Source: Candidatus Peribacteraceae bacterium (GTDB taxonomy: Bacteria; Patescibacteriota; Gracilibacteria; Peribacterales; Peribacteraceae). From it: DNA of 11,899 nt. The DNA lies in the NCBI GenBank assembly GCA_018061525.1, contig JAGOUB010000020.1, forward strand, positions 1-11,899. The letters are read 5' to 3'. This document shows positions 1 to 7,220 of this stretch, piece by piece; position 1 is the first letter of the stretch; each line of letters starts with the position of its first letter. Position numbers and translations under genes: made by a program. The notes below the pieces were generated by a model that did no database searches, was not told the DNA's origin, and saw only the letters and a list, made by a program, of their open reading frames with translations.

Positions 1-391
1 GCACTACCCGATGGCGCTAGAGAGCGCGATCAAGATCCAAGAAGTGAGTTACATCCACGCCGAGGGCTTCGCCGGCGGCGAACTGAAGCACGGCCCCATC
101 GCGCTTATCGAGAAAGGCGTGCCGTGTATCGCGCTGGTGGGCGAGGACGAGGTGACGCCCGACATCATCAGCAACGCCGTGCAGCTCAAGGCTCGCGGCG
201 GCTTCGTGATCGGCGTCGGTCCCAAGGACAACGAGGCCTTCGACCGTTGGATCCGCGTGCCGGATGCCGGCGTCGCCCAGGCCATCGTCTCGATCCTCCC
301 GATCCAGGTGTTGGCTTACCAGCTGGCCATCCAGCGCGGCAAGGATCCCGACATGCCCCGTAACCTGGCAAAGAGCGTGGTCGTGAAATAA
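1..391 (+). CDS. glmS: Glutamine--fructose-6-phosphate aminotransferase, C-terminal part (5' end outside window)
   Basis: About 130 C-terminal residues are visible; the reading frame is open from base 2 and enters from the left edge, so the ATG at base 11 is internal. GlmS makes glucosamine-6-phosphate from fructose-6-phosphate and glutamine in the cytoplasm, the first step toward UDP-GlcNAc, peptidoglycan and surface glycans. The visible part is the second SIS (isomerase) domain. It shows the family blocks YIHAEGFAGGELKHGPIAL, whose Glu and His belong to the sugar-phosphate site in characterised GlmS, and the terminal RGKDPDMPRNLAKSVVVK, which carries the conserved near-C-terminal Lys. The end matches the normal family end, so the 3' part looks intact. 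The gene stops at TAA 389-391. A hairpin follows, but its T-run lies on the opposite strand. Confidence 0.95.
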   Translation, partial: HYPMALESAIKIQEVSYIHAEGFAGGELKHGPIALIEKGVPCIALVGEDEVTPDIISNAVQLKARGGFVIGVGPKDNEAFDRWIRVPDAGVAQAIVSILPIQVLAYQLAIQRGKDPDMPRNLAKSVVVK

Positions 392-415
392 AAAACCGCC
401 TCCCTCAGGAGGCGG
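390..415 (-). terminator. Rho-independent terminator for the small minus-strand gene
   Basis: A perfect 8-bp stem CCGCCTCC (396-403) / GGAGGCGG (408-415) has a CTCA loop. On the minus strand it is followed by six Ts (complement of 390-395), the classical intrinsic terminator layout, and it lies 22 bp past the stop codon of the minus-strand gene ending at 438. On the plus strand no T-run follows the stem, so it is a poorer terminator for glmS, whose stop codon overlaps the A-run. Confidence 0.8.
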
Positions 416-437
416 CGGGCGAGAGTCCGTGACGGAC

Positions 438-665
438 TCACTGTTTTGGCAATTGGCCCAGGACGGCCATGACCAGTCCGGCGACGGCCAGGAGGATCTG
501 GGCCAGGATGAGCAGCCAGCGGATGCCGCGGAGCGACGGGGCCTTCGGCCAGGTCTTGGGTGCGCTCTTCTCGAGTTCGGCGCTGCGTTGGTTGCACTGG
601 TGTTCCGAACGGGCCCACAGGGCCGTGATGATGAGCAGGGCGATTCCGATTACGGTCAGAGGCAT
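438..665 (-). CDS. Small two-helix membrane protein of unknown function (75 aa)
   Basis: I do not recognise a family. The 75-residue product has two hydrophobic stretches, about residues 3-17 and 50-70, joined by a polar, charged loop of about 30 residues with a single Cys, so it should be a hairpin integral membrane protein. I chose the ATG at 665 over the in-frame TTG at 704 because a GGAG Shine-Dalgarno (675-678 on the plus strand) sits 9 nt upstream and a sigma-70-like promoter lies at a suitable distance (703-730). The TTG would lie at or upstream of that promoter's start point. The gene has its own terminator (390-415). This complete expression unit on the strand opposite its neighbours makes a real gene likely despite the small size. 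The antisense frames in the same interval lack these signals. Confidence 0.7.
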   Translation of the reverse strand: MPLTVIGIALLIITALWARSEHQCNQRSAELEKSAPKTWPKAPSLRGIRWLLILAQILLAVAGLVMAVLGQLPKQ

Positions 666-681
666 GGAGATGTTCTCCGGG

Positions 682-710
682 TTGAAGGATCCGACTAATG
701 TCAAAATACT
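682..710 (+). promoter_or_regulatory. Possible promoter for the sigma factor gene
   Basis: TTGAAG (682-687), a 17-bp spacer and AATACT (705-710) form a weak sigma-70-like pair (four of six matches in each box), giving a leader of about 60 nt before the GTG at 779. A rival is TTTACT (764-769), 9 nt before the GTG, which would fit the short-leader pattern of other genes here. The sequence does not decide between them. Confidence 0.3.
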
Positions 711-730
711 ATAAATTATAAATACGTCAA
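703..730 (-). promoter_or_regulatory. Sigma-70-type promoter for the small membrane protein gene
   Basis: Read on the minus strand, TTGACG (730-725) is separated by 16 bp from TATTTT (708-703), inside an AT-rich island (about 697-740) that stands out from the GC-rich surroundings. The predicted start near 696 would give a leader of about 30 nt carrying the GGAG site. The spacer also contains an 11-bp palindrome TATAAATTATA (710-720), which might only reflect AT-richness. Confidence 0.5.
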
Positions 731-778
731 TAATTAGGACGAGAATAGGTTTGGCTGGTCTCTTTTACTGATCGGGAA

Positions 779-1738
779 GTGCTGCGTTTGATGCGGGCAA
801 AACCCTTTGCCTCCGTGCAAGTGCAGGTGCAGACTGCCCGGCCAATGGCGACTACATTCAACCGCAACGGCCACATCGATCAGGACGACCGTCCCGTCGA
901 CGAGAGCGAGACGCCCATCCGCATCCGCAACGGCGATGTCGATCCGCTGGGCATGTACCTGCGCGAGATCAACGAGACCGAGTTGCTCGACCACGAGCAG
1001 GAAGTGGCGCTCGCCGGCCGCATCGCCGATGGCGATCCCGAAGCGCGCGACCATCTCATCCGGGCGAACCTGCGCTTGGTCGTGAATATCGCTCGCGGCT
1101 ACACGGGTAGGGGACTGGCGTTGCAGGATCTGATCTCCGAGGGCAACCTCGGCCTTATTCGTGCGGTGGAGGGGTACGACCCCGCCTTCGGCACGCGCTT
1201 CTCCACGTATGCCTCGTATTGGATCAAGCAGTCGCTCAAGCGCGCCATCATCAACCAGGCGCCGGCCATTCGCGTGCCGGCCTACATGGCCGAACTGACA
1301 ACCAAGTATTACGCCGCCATCCGTGATCTCACCCGAGAGCTTGGCCGCACGCCAGAGCGTGCGGAGGTGCAGAACCGTTTGGGCGTGAAAAAGGGGAAGA
1401 TGGCGAACCTTGAGCGCGCTCAGCAGGTCCGCCGCGTCAATGGCAGTACCACGGAGTCCGACGACGGCGAGGAGAGCGACCGCATCTCGAACCTGATCCC
1501 CGACAATAGTCCGTCGCCCGAGCACATCGTCATGGAAGAGGGTGAGATTGAGCTGATGCTCGGTTTCCTTGGCAGTCTCGATCCCCGCGAGCGCATCGTC
1601 ATCGAGGCGCGCTTCCTCGGTCAAGGCAAGAAGCTGACACTCAAGGCCCTCGGCGAAGATCTTGGCCTAACACGTGAGCGCGTCCGTCAAATCGAGAGTG
1701 AAGCGCTGGAGAAGCTCTTCGAACTCATGAACGCCTGA
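779..1738 (+). CDS. RNA polymerase sigma factor, sigma-70 family (RpoD/SigA-like, no region 1.1)
   Basis: This is a promoter-recognition subunit of RNA polymerase. With the GTG start at 779 it has 319 residues: region 1.2 around 54-82 (DPLGMYLREINETELL), region 2 around 90-160 (RANLRLVVNIARGYTGRGL, FSTYASYWIKQSLKRAI), region 3 around 164-205 (IRVPAYMAELTTKY), and region 4 around 258-312 with the helix-turn-helix LGLTRERVRQIESEAL. No region 1.1 is present, and an acidic, Ser-rich linker (223-235) separates regions 3 and 4. Region 2.4 differs from the classical primary-sigma TYATWWIRQAITRAI, so whether this is the housekeeping factor or a group 2 factor is open. The start is uncertain: ATG 791 and ATG 845 are also in frame, similarity to the family begins only after the last, and none has a well-placed Shine-Dalgarno. 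The stop is 5 bp from that of the convergent PBP gene. Confidence 0.9.
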   Translation: MLRLMRAKPFASVQVQVQTARPMATTFNRNGHIDQDDRPVDESETPIRIRNGDVDPLGMYLREINETELLDHEQEVALAGRIADGDPEARDHLIRANLRLVVNIARGYTGRGLALQDLISEGNLGLIRAVEGYDPAFGTRFSTYASYWIKQSLKRAIINQAPAIRVPAYMAELTTKYYAAIRDLTRELGRTPERAEVQNRLGVKKGKMANLERAQQVRRVNGSTTESDDGEESDRISNLIPDNSPSPEHIVMEEGEIELMLGFLGSLDPRERIVIEARFLGQGKKLTLKALGEDLGLTRERVRQIESEALEKLFELMNA

Positions 1739-1743
1739 GAGGC

Positions 1744-4305
1744 TCAGTGCACGTTGTCCGGCGGGATGCCGTAGTACTGGAAGAGGAACGACGACACCTC
1801 TTTAAAGAGCGGCGCGGCGGCGACGGCACCCTGAACGATTGATTTGTAAGTGGCGCGGTCGATCTTTACCAAGATGATGAACTTGGGGTCCGTCACGGGA
1901 CCGTAGCCCACGTACGAGGCGATGGTGGCGCCGGTGCCGGTCTCGTACTTGCCGCCCGGTCCGGCGATCTGCGAGGTGCCGGTCTTGCCCGCTACGGTGT
2001 AGCCGGCGGGGCGGCCGTTTTTGGCAAAGCCGAGCTCGGCCGACGAGACGAGCATGGCGGTGATGGTGTCGGCGGTATCGGGCGTGATCACCTGATCCAC
2101 CACGATCGGTTCGTGGTGCTCCACGGTGCCGTCGGCGTGCTCGATGCGGTCGACGATCATCGGCTTCATGAGCAGGCCCTTGTTGGCCAGCGGCGTGTAC
2201 GACGCGATCATCTGCAGCGGGGTGACGGCGATACCCTGTCCGAACGAGGTGGTGGCCAGCTGGGCGTCGCTCCAGTTGCGCCAGGGCGCCAGGTCGCCGG
2301 TGGTCTCGTCCTCTAGCTCAACGCCCGTCACATGGCCGAAGTCGAAGCGTTCGAGTGCGCTGTGGAAGAGCTTGCGGCCGAGACGCTCGCTGATGTCCAC
2401 CATGCAGGTGTTAATCGAAAACTCGAGGCAGTTGGTCATCGTCACTCGGCCGTATCGCTTCTTGTCGTTGTTATCGATGGGGAAGTCGTTACGGATGACG
2501 GCGCCGCTATCGACGTACGTAGAGAGAGGGGTGATCTCGCCCTGGTCGAGGCCGATGGCCATCGTGACCGACTTCATGACCGAGCCGGGCTCGTAGATCT
2601 CTTGGATGCCGCGGTTGATGTAGGCGCCGACGCCGATGTTGTTGGCGTACTTGAGCCAAACGCCGGGCATGGTGGTGGGGAAGACCTCGTAGCGCGTGGT
2701 CTCGCCGCGGTAGACGTAGTAGCGCGCCAGGTCGTGCAGGTCGTGGAGCTTCTCGAGCGCGTCGAGCTCTTGGCGGAGCTTCTCGGAGAGTGCGGCGCGA
2801 CCGAGCGGGTCGAAGACGTCGCGGACGGCGCCCTGCATCACGCGCAGGTTGGTCTCGGGGTCCATGATCTCGATCACGATCTGCGCCTCCTGCTCGGGCG
2901 TCATCACCATTGTCTCCTTCTCGAAGACGTCGCCGTAGTCGCTGCGGTCGAAGAGGGGAGCGTTGGCCATGGCCAACACGCGGCCGGTCTTGGGGTCCAT
3001 CACGATCACCTGGGCGTGCTCGGCGTTGGTGGTCTTCACGGTTTCGGCCAGCTTCTCTTCCACGAACTTCTGGATGAAGGGATCGATGGTGAGCACCACG
3101 GTGTCGCCGTCCTTGGCGGCGCGGATGGTCTGCTCGCTCGTCACGATCTGGCCTCCAGTCGGATCGCTGACGGTCGAGATCTCGCCTTCCTGGCCGCGGA
3201 GCTCGGCGTCGAAGGTGCGTTCGATGCCGTACTGCGCGTCTTGGTTGCGGTTGAGGAAGCCGACGAGCTGCGACGCGAGCGTAGCGTCGGGGTAGTAGCG
3301 CCAGTGCTCGGGGATGAGGGCGATGGAGCGCAGCGGATCGGTCACCTTTTCGGCATCCTTGGGGTTGCTGAGGGCGGCGCGCTTGGCCGAGGTCTGGCGG
3401 AGCGATTCGAGCTGGGCCTCCTTGATCTTGAGCGACATGGCCGGCGGGATGCGACGCATGACGGGCACGTAGCGCAGCGGACGCGAGCGCAGGGAGTTCT
3501 CGATGACGAGCGAGTCCTGGTCGAGGATGGGAGCGAGACTGCGGCTGATGGTGCCGAGCCGGCCCTGGTCGATCACCTCGGGGTCCGCCCAGATGAGGCT
3601 CTGGGCCTGGTCCACCGTAATGCCCGTGATCTGCAACTCGCTCACCTGGCGCATCTGCTCCTTATTGGCGCCGTACTTGAGCGGTGTGAAGGTGATGCGC
3701 TTCTCGCCGATGCGGTTCTCGATGCTGCGCGCGAAGAGGCGGCGGATCTCAGTAATGTCGGAGATCTTCAGATTCACCGAAGACTGCGCGTCGGCGCCGA
3801 CGGGCAGGGGCTCAAGCAGGGCGCCGCTGCCACTGACGCGCTCCAGCACCGCCAGCGGGTTGAAGGCCTCGCCGTAGAGCGAGCGGAGTTCGGTCGGGCA
3901 GGTGGGGAGGGCCTGCGAGCACGAGCGGTGGACGTCGTCGGTCACGAGCGTGTCCGAGAGCAGCTCGGCGATCTTGGCCGGCTCGTCGACGATGAGCGGG
4001 TCGACGTAGACCAGGTCGAGGGTGGTGTTGGTGGCGAGGATGCTGGTGTCGCCGGTGCGGCTGTTGACCGTCAGGATGTCGCCGCGCTTGGCCGGCAGAC
4101 GGATGCTGCCGAAATGCTGCTGCTCGGCCATGGAGCCGTATTCCAGCTGGCGGAAGAGCTGCAGGTCCATCAGGCGGGCCACCACGATCAGCAGGCCCAC
4201 TAGCAAAACCCCGTGCACAACGAGCATCCGGCGCACGTAGGCGCGCTTCTTCTGGGTTTCCGATATTGTGCGGATTTTACGCAGCCCCATCGAGGATTCC
4301 AGCAT
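1744..4305 (-). CDS. Class B penicillin-binding protein (FtsI/PBP2-like D,D-transpeptidase), unusually long
   Basis: This is an inner-membrane transpeptidase that cross-links peptidoglycan outside the membrane. The 853-residue product has a short basic cytoplasmic tail, one membrane anchor (about 27-47), a dimerisation region with RGDIL at 74-78, and a C-terminal transpeptidase domain. The active-site motifs are all present: SVMK (575-578, Ser acylated), SIN (630-632) and KTGTS (774-778). It is much longer than FtsI of E. coli (588 aa). Part of the excess is in the N-terminal region and about 105 residues (roughly 459-563) lie between the ANAPLFDRSDYGD block and the active-site serine. ATG 4305 is preferred; ATG 4290 is also in frame, and neither has a clear Shine-Dalgarno. 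It is divergent from the ATPase gene across 35 bp. Its role in division or elongation cannot be told from sequence. Confidence 0.92.
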   Translation of the reverse strand: MLESSMGLRKIRTISETQKKRAYVRRMLVVHGVLLVGLLIVVARLMDLQLFRQLEYGSMAEQQHFGSIRLPAKRGDILTVNSRTGDTSILATNTTLDLVYVDPLIVDEPAKIAELLSDTLVTDDVHRSCSQALPTCPTELRSLYGEAFNPLAVLERVSGSGALLEPLPVGADAQSSVNLKISDITEIRRLFARSIENRIGEKRITFTPLKYGANKEQMRQVSELQITGITVDQAQSLIWADPEVIDQGRLGTISRSLAPILDQDSLVIENSLRSRPLRYVPVMRRIPPAMSLKIKEAQLESLRQTSAKRAALSNPKDAEKVTDPLRSIALIPEHWRYYPDATLASQLVGFLNRNQDAQYGIERTFDAELRGQEGEISTVSDPTGGQIVTSEQTIRAAKDGDTVVLTIDPFIQKFVEEKLAETVKTTNAEHAQVIVMDPKTGRVLAMANAPLFDRSDYGDVFEKETMVMTPEQEAQIVIEIMDPETNLRVMQGAVRDVFDPLGRAALSEKLRQELDALEKLHDLHDLARYYVYRGETTRYEVFPTTMPGVWLKYANNIGVGAYINRGIQEIYEPGSVMKSVTMAIGLDQGEITPLSTYVDSGAVIRNDFPIDNNDKKRYGRVTMTNCLEFSINTCMVDISERLGRKLFHSALERFDFGHVTGVELEDETTGDLAPWRNWSDAQLATTSFGQGIAVTPLQMIASYTPLANKGLLMKPMIVDRIEHADGTVEHHEPIVVDQVITPDTADTITAMLVSSAELGFAKNGRPAGYTVAGKTGTSQIAGPGGKYETGTGATIASYVGYGPVTDPKFIILVKIDRATYKSIVQGAVAAAPLFKEVSSFLFQYYGIPPDNVH

Positions 4306-4324
4306 AGCGATAGGGCCCGATTTC

Positions 4325-4333
4325 TGCTATACT
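4325..4333 (+). promoter_or_regulatory. Extended -10 promoter of the PilB/GspE-like gene (probably leaderless)
   Basis: TGCTATACT is an extended -10 (TGN plus TATACT at 4328-4333) ending 7 nt before the ATG at 4341, so the expected start point falls at or next to the start codon. No good -35 is seen at 16-18 bp upstream, which an extended -10 can tolerate. An AGGGA touches the ATG directly and is too close to act as a normal Shine-Dalgarno. Confidence 0.6.
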
Positions 4334-4340
4334 AAAGGGA

Positions 4341-5435
4341 ATGGCTGAACAGGCTTCCCTGAAAGGCGAAGAGATCCTCCACGAGCTCGAACAGCGCTGT
4401 ACCGCGCTCGGCGCGTCGGACATCCACGCCTCACCGGAGAAAGACACCGTGCGCCTGGAGGTGCGCCTCAATGGCATGCTCCAGTTGGACCGCGTGCTCA
4501 GCCGCGAAGACTACGAAGCGTTCCTGCGCCGCATCAAATTCGTCGCCAAGCTTAAGCTCAACGTCACCAATGTTCCGCAGGACGGCCAGTACACGTTCAA
4601 CGCCGGCGACCGCGAGGTGAATGTCCGCGTGGCCACCATCCCGTCGCGCTTCGGCGAGAGCATTACACTCCGTCTCCTTGATCCCAAGCGCGGCATTGTC
4701 ACGCTGGAGCAGCTCGGCTTCAGCGAGGAAATGCACAAACAGCTCTCGGCCATTACGCACCTGCCGTACGGCCTCTTTCTGGTCACCGGTCCGACCGGTT
4801 CGGGTAAGACGACGACGCTCTATGCCCTACTCAAAGAGCTCGTGGGCACGCAGCGCCACATCATCACCCTGGAAGATCCGGTGGAGTACGAGATCAAGGG
4901 CATCGTCCAGAGCGAGATCGAGCCGGAGCACGGTTACAGCTTCGCCTCGGGCCTGCGTTCCATCCTCCGCCATGACCCCAACGTCATCCTGGTGGGTGAG
5001 ATCCGCGACCTCGAGACGGCCCAGACGGCCGTGGACGCCGCCCTCACGGGTCACTTGGTGTTGTCCACCCTGCACACGAACTCCGCCCTGGAGGCGATTC
5101 CGCGCCTTCTCTCCATGGGTGTCAGCCCCTACACCTTCGCGCCGGCGTTGCGCGGCGTGATGGCCCAGCGCCTCGTCCGCAAGGTTTCGGATGCGGCCAA
5201 GGCCGCTGGAACCGTTGATCCCGCCAATCCTGCTACCTATGACGGTCGCACGGTCATCGCCGAGGTGCTGAGCGTCACACCCAAGATCCGCGACCTCATT
5301 TTGGCCCAGGCTGACGAGACGGAATTGGCGCAAGCAGCTGCGGCGGAAGGCTATATCAACATGCGCAAATTCGGCGAGGGATTGGTCGCCCAGAACATCA
5401 CAACCATCCAGGAGGTGGAGCGCGTGACGCGCTGA
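4341..5435 (+). CDS. PilB/GspE-type secretion or pilus assembly ATPase, compact form without zinc cysteines
   Basis: This cytoplasmic AAA-like ATPase belongs to the type II secretion/type IV pilus family and would power pilin or pseudopilin assembly or DNA/protein transport. The 364-residue product shows the N2 motif GASDIHASP (24-32), PQDGQYTF (79-86), Walker A GPTGSGKTTT (150-159), Asp box ITLEDPVEY (175-183), Walker B VILVGEIRD (215-223, Glu220) and His box TGHLVLSTLHTN (236-247). SDIH, PQDG and the ending FGEGLVAQNITTIQEVERVTR favour GspE/PilB over PilT, whose AIRNLIRE motif is missing. It lacks the N1 domain of full-length PilB/GspE, and the tetracysteine zinc motif expected near 279-302 is absent; the only Cys is residue 20. 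The next gene, a FecR-domain membrane protein, follows after 56 bp in the same direction. No pilin or PilC gene is in view, so the machine it serves is unknown. Confidence 0.9.
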   Translation: MAEQASLKGEEILHELEQRCTALGASDIHASPEKDTVRLEVRLNGMLQLDRVLSREDYEAFLRRIKFVAKLKLNVTNVPQDGQYTFNAGDREVNVRVATIPSRFGESITLRLLDPKRGIVTLEQLGFSEEMHKQLSAITHLPYGLFLVTGPTGSGKTTTLYALLKELVGTQRHIITLEDPVEYEIKGIVQSEIEPEHGYSFASGLRSILRHDPNVILVGEIRDLETAQTAVDAALTGHLVLSTLHTNSALEAIPRLLSMGVSPYTFAPALRGVMAQRLVRKVSDAAKAAGTVDPANPATYDGRTVIAEVLSVTPKIRDLILAQADETELAQAAAAEGYINMRKFGEGLVAQNITTIQEVERVTR

Positions 5436-5449
5436 CCGAAAAGGGGTGC

Positions 5450-5479
5450 TTGCGCGGCAATAAACAGGTATCGTAGGCT
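5450..5479 (+). promoter_or_regulatory. Probable promoter of the FecR-domain protein gene
   Basis: TTGCGC (5450-5455), an 18-bp spacer and TAGGCT (5474-5479) lie 12 nt before the ATG at 5492, implying a leader of only about 5 nt. The same TAGGCT hexamer occurs before the gene at 8230. Read-through from the ATPase gene is also possible, since there is no terminator between them. Confidence 0.45.
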
Positions 5480-5491
5480 AGAGAACCGCCT

Positions 5492-7213
5492 ATGGTGAAT
5501 TCGTACCGCCCGCGCCGTGGAAGTTACGCCCTCTCGTCGTCTCGTGGCGGCGGGGGAGGACTGCTAACTGCCGTCATCGCCCTGCTGCTGCTCTGCGGCA
5601 TGCTCTACGGCCTGGTCCGGGTCTTCATGTGGATCTCGTCCGCGGGCACTGACCAGCGCGCCCCGGCCCAGGTGCAGGTGGAGCGCGGCGGCTCCGTGAA
5701 CGTGATGATTGATGGGGGAGAGGTACAGGCGGTGCAGGACGGACTCCCGCTGTATCCCGGTGACATTCTTTCCACGGGCGCCGACGGCCATGTCCGCCTG
5801 ACGTTCTTTGACGGCACGGTGATGCGCCTGGACGAGGAGACCGAGCTGAAAATCGTCCAGAGCGAGCAGGCCCCCGACGACGAGTCGGCCATTGAGGCTT
5901 CGCTCACGCGCGGCCGCGTCTGGTTGGCCGCCCCCGACGCCAGCGGCAGCCTGGTGCGCACGATTGCCACGCCCGCGCTCGCCTTTGACTTTGCTGCCCG
6001 CACCGAGGCCGTGGTTGGCTTGCGCCAGGTGGCCGTCTACGACGGTGCCGGCTTGGGCGCCGAGGTCCACGTGGGCCGCCGCTCCACCGCCGTGATGGTG
6101 GGCGAGGGCCAGTCCTTCATCCTGCCCGACGAAGACGGTGAGATCGGCACCGACCTCTACCAATACCGCGCCGCGCTCGCGCCCGGCGACCTAACCTCCG
6201 CCTTCCTCTCCGAGAGCCGCCAGGCGGCCAACGTGCTCCCGCCCGCCGGCGAGAACGGTTCATCCTCCTCGCTCGGCGCCGACCCCTCCGCCACGCTGAC
6301 GATCACGCAGCCGGCCGAGGGCGCCGTCATCCGCACCGGCACCGTCGCCGTCGCCGGCACCGTCGGCGAGGGCGTGGCCCGCGTGCGCGTGAACGGCTAC
6401 CAGGCCGCCTTCAACGCTCAGACCCGCGCTTTCTCCCAAGAGCTCGCCGTGGAAAGCGGCCAATTGAATGTGCTGGTGGAGGCCCTCGATGAGAAGGGAT
6501 TGGTGATGGCCCAGCTCCAGCGCAGCGTGACGGCCGAAGTAGCCGCCCTGGCCTCGCCGACGATCATCGCGCCTGCCGCGACCGGCCAGACCTACCGCAC
6601 GCAGGACGGCGAGATCACCCTGCGCGGCGGCGTTCCCGCCGGCACGCAGGCCGTGGAGGTGAACGGGTACCGCCTGCAGCTCTACAAGCCCGGCAACACC
6701 ACCTGGAGCTACTTGGCCCGCACCGACCTGGGCAACCTGGTCGCTGGTCGCAACGAGTTCAATGTTGTCGCCATCAACGGCTCCAGCCTGGCCAGCCCGC
6801 CCGCCACGCTCGTGGTGTTGGTGGAGGCCGGCCAAGAGGGTGTCGTCGCCACGGGCGCCGTCATCGGTTCGTCTTCCTCCTCTGTTTCGTCCGTTCAGGA
6901 GTCCGACCTGCCCAAGAACGATCCGATCCGCGCCGGCTCTCTTCAGATCGTCGCCCCGACCGCCGGTACGCAGCACACGATGTCTGGCACCGGTTCCGAG
7001 ATCCTCATCGAGGGCACGACCATCGCCGAGACCGACAGTGTCTGGGTGAACGGCTATAAGCTCCAGCTCTACAAGGCCGGCAAGACGACCTGGAACTACA
7101 TCGCCCGCGAGTCGATGGGCAACCTCAAGAAGGGCCAGAACGTCTACCGCATCGTGACGCGCGACAAGCAGAACGCCATCATCGACATCCTGTCGTACAC
7201 GGTCACGTACTAA
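5492..7213 (+). CDS. Membrane-anchored FecR-domain protein with Ig-like VNGY repeats
   Basis: The 573-residue product has a basic Ser/Gly-rich cytoplasmic N-terminus, one membrane helix (about 24-48), and an extracytoplasmic part. Residues about 62-175 resemble a FecR domain (LYPGDILSTGADGHVRLTF, DGTVMRLDEETEL, TRGRVWL). In iron regulation FecR relays a signal to an ECF sigma factor, but stand-alone FecR domains are common in surface proteins of unknown role, and no FecI-type ECF sigma is seen here. Three Ig-like beta modules follow (about 269-343, 357-444, 484-572), each with a VNGY motif at 300, 390 and 519; the last two are very similar. Ser-rich linkers (257-260, 460-467) separate modules. 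It starts 56 bp after the ATPase gene, so a link to a pilus or export machine is possible but unproven. It ends 7 bp from the convergent RluA-family gene. Confidence 0.8.
   Translation: MVNSYRPRRGSYALSSSRGGGGGLLTAVIALLLLCGMLYGLVRVFMWISSAGTDQRAPAQVQVERGGSVNVMIDGGEVQAVQDGLPLYPGDILSTGADGHVRLTFFDGTVMRLDEETELKIVQSEQAPDDESAIEASLTRGRVWLAAPDASGSLVRTIATPALAFDFAARTEAVVGLRQVAVYDGAGLGAEVHVGRRSTAVMVGEGQSFILPDEDGEIGTDLYQYRAALAPGDLTSAFLSESRQAANVLPPAGENGSSSSLGADPSATLTITQPAEGAVIRTGTVAVAGTVGEGVARVRVNGYQAAFNAQTRAFSQELAVESGQLNVLVEALDEKGLVMAQLQRSVTAEVAALASPTIIAPAATGQTYRTQDGEITLRGGVPAGTQAVEVNGYRLQLYKPGNTTWSYLARTDLGNLVAGRNEFNVVAINGSSLASPPATLVVLVEAGQEGVVATGAVIGSSSSSVSSVQESDLPKNDPIRAGSLQIVAPTAGTQHTMSGTGSEILIEGTTIAETDSVWVNGYKLQLYKAGKTTWNYIARESMGNLKKGQNVYRIVTRDKQNAIIDILSYTVTY
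6659..7108 (+). repeat. Duplicated 21-residue core of the Ig-like modules in the FecR-domain protein
   Basis: Codons 390-410 (6659-6721) and 519-539 (7046-7108) encode the same pattern, VNGY[RK]LQLYK[PA]G[NK]TTW, followed by [SN]Y[LI]AR, identical at 16 of 21 positions. A diverged third copy begins at codon 300 (6389). This points to tandem duplication of a module followed by drift. The synonymous sites differ a good deal, so the duplication is not recent. Confidence 0.8.
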
Positions 7214-7220
7214 GCGAGGC

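Noticed and set aside
734..1624. A 296-codon open frame on the minus strand opposite the sigma factor
   Set aside because: Antisense shadow of a clear sigma-70 protein; no family motif or start signal.
2332..4203. A 623-codon open frame on the plus strand opposite the PBP gene
   Set aside because: It mirrors the PBP codon pattern, is rich in Val, Asp, Gly, His and Leu with no recognisable domain, and the minus-strand PBP has all catalytic motifs over the same interval.
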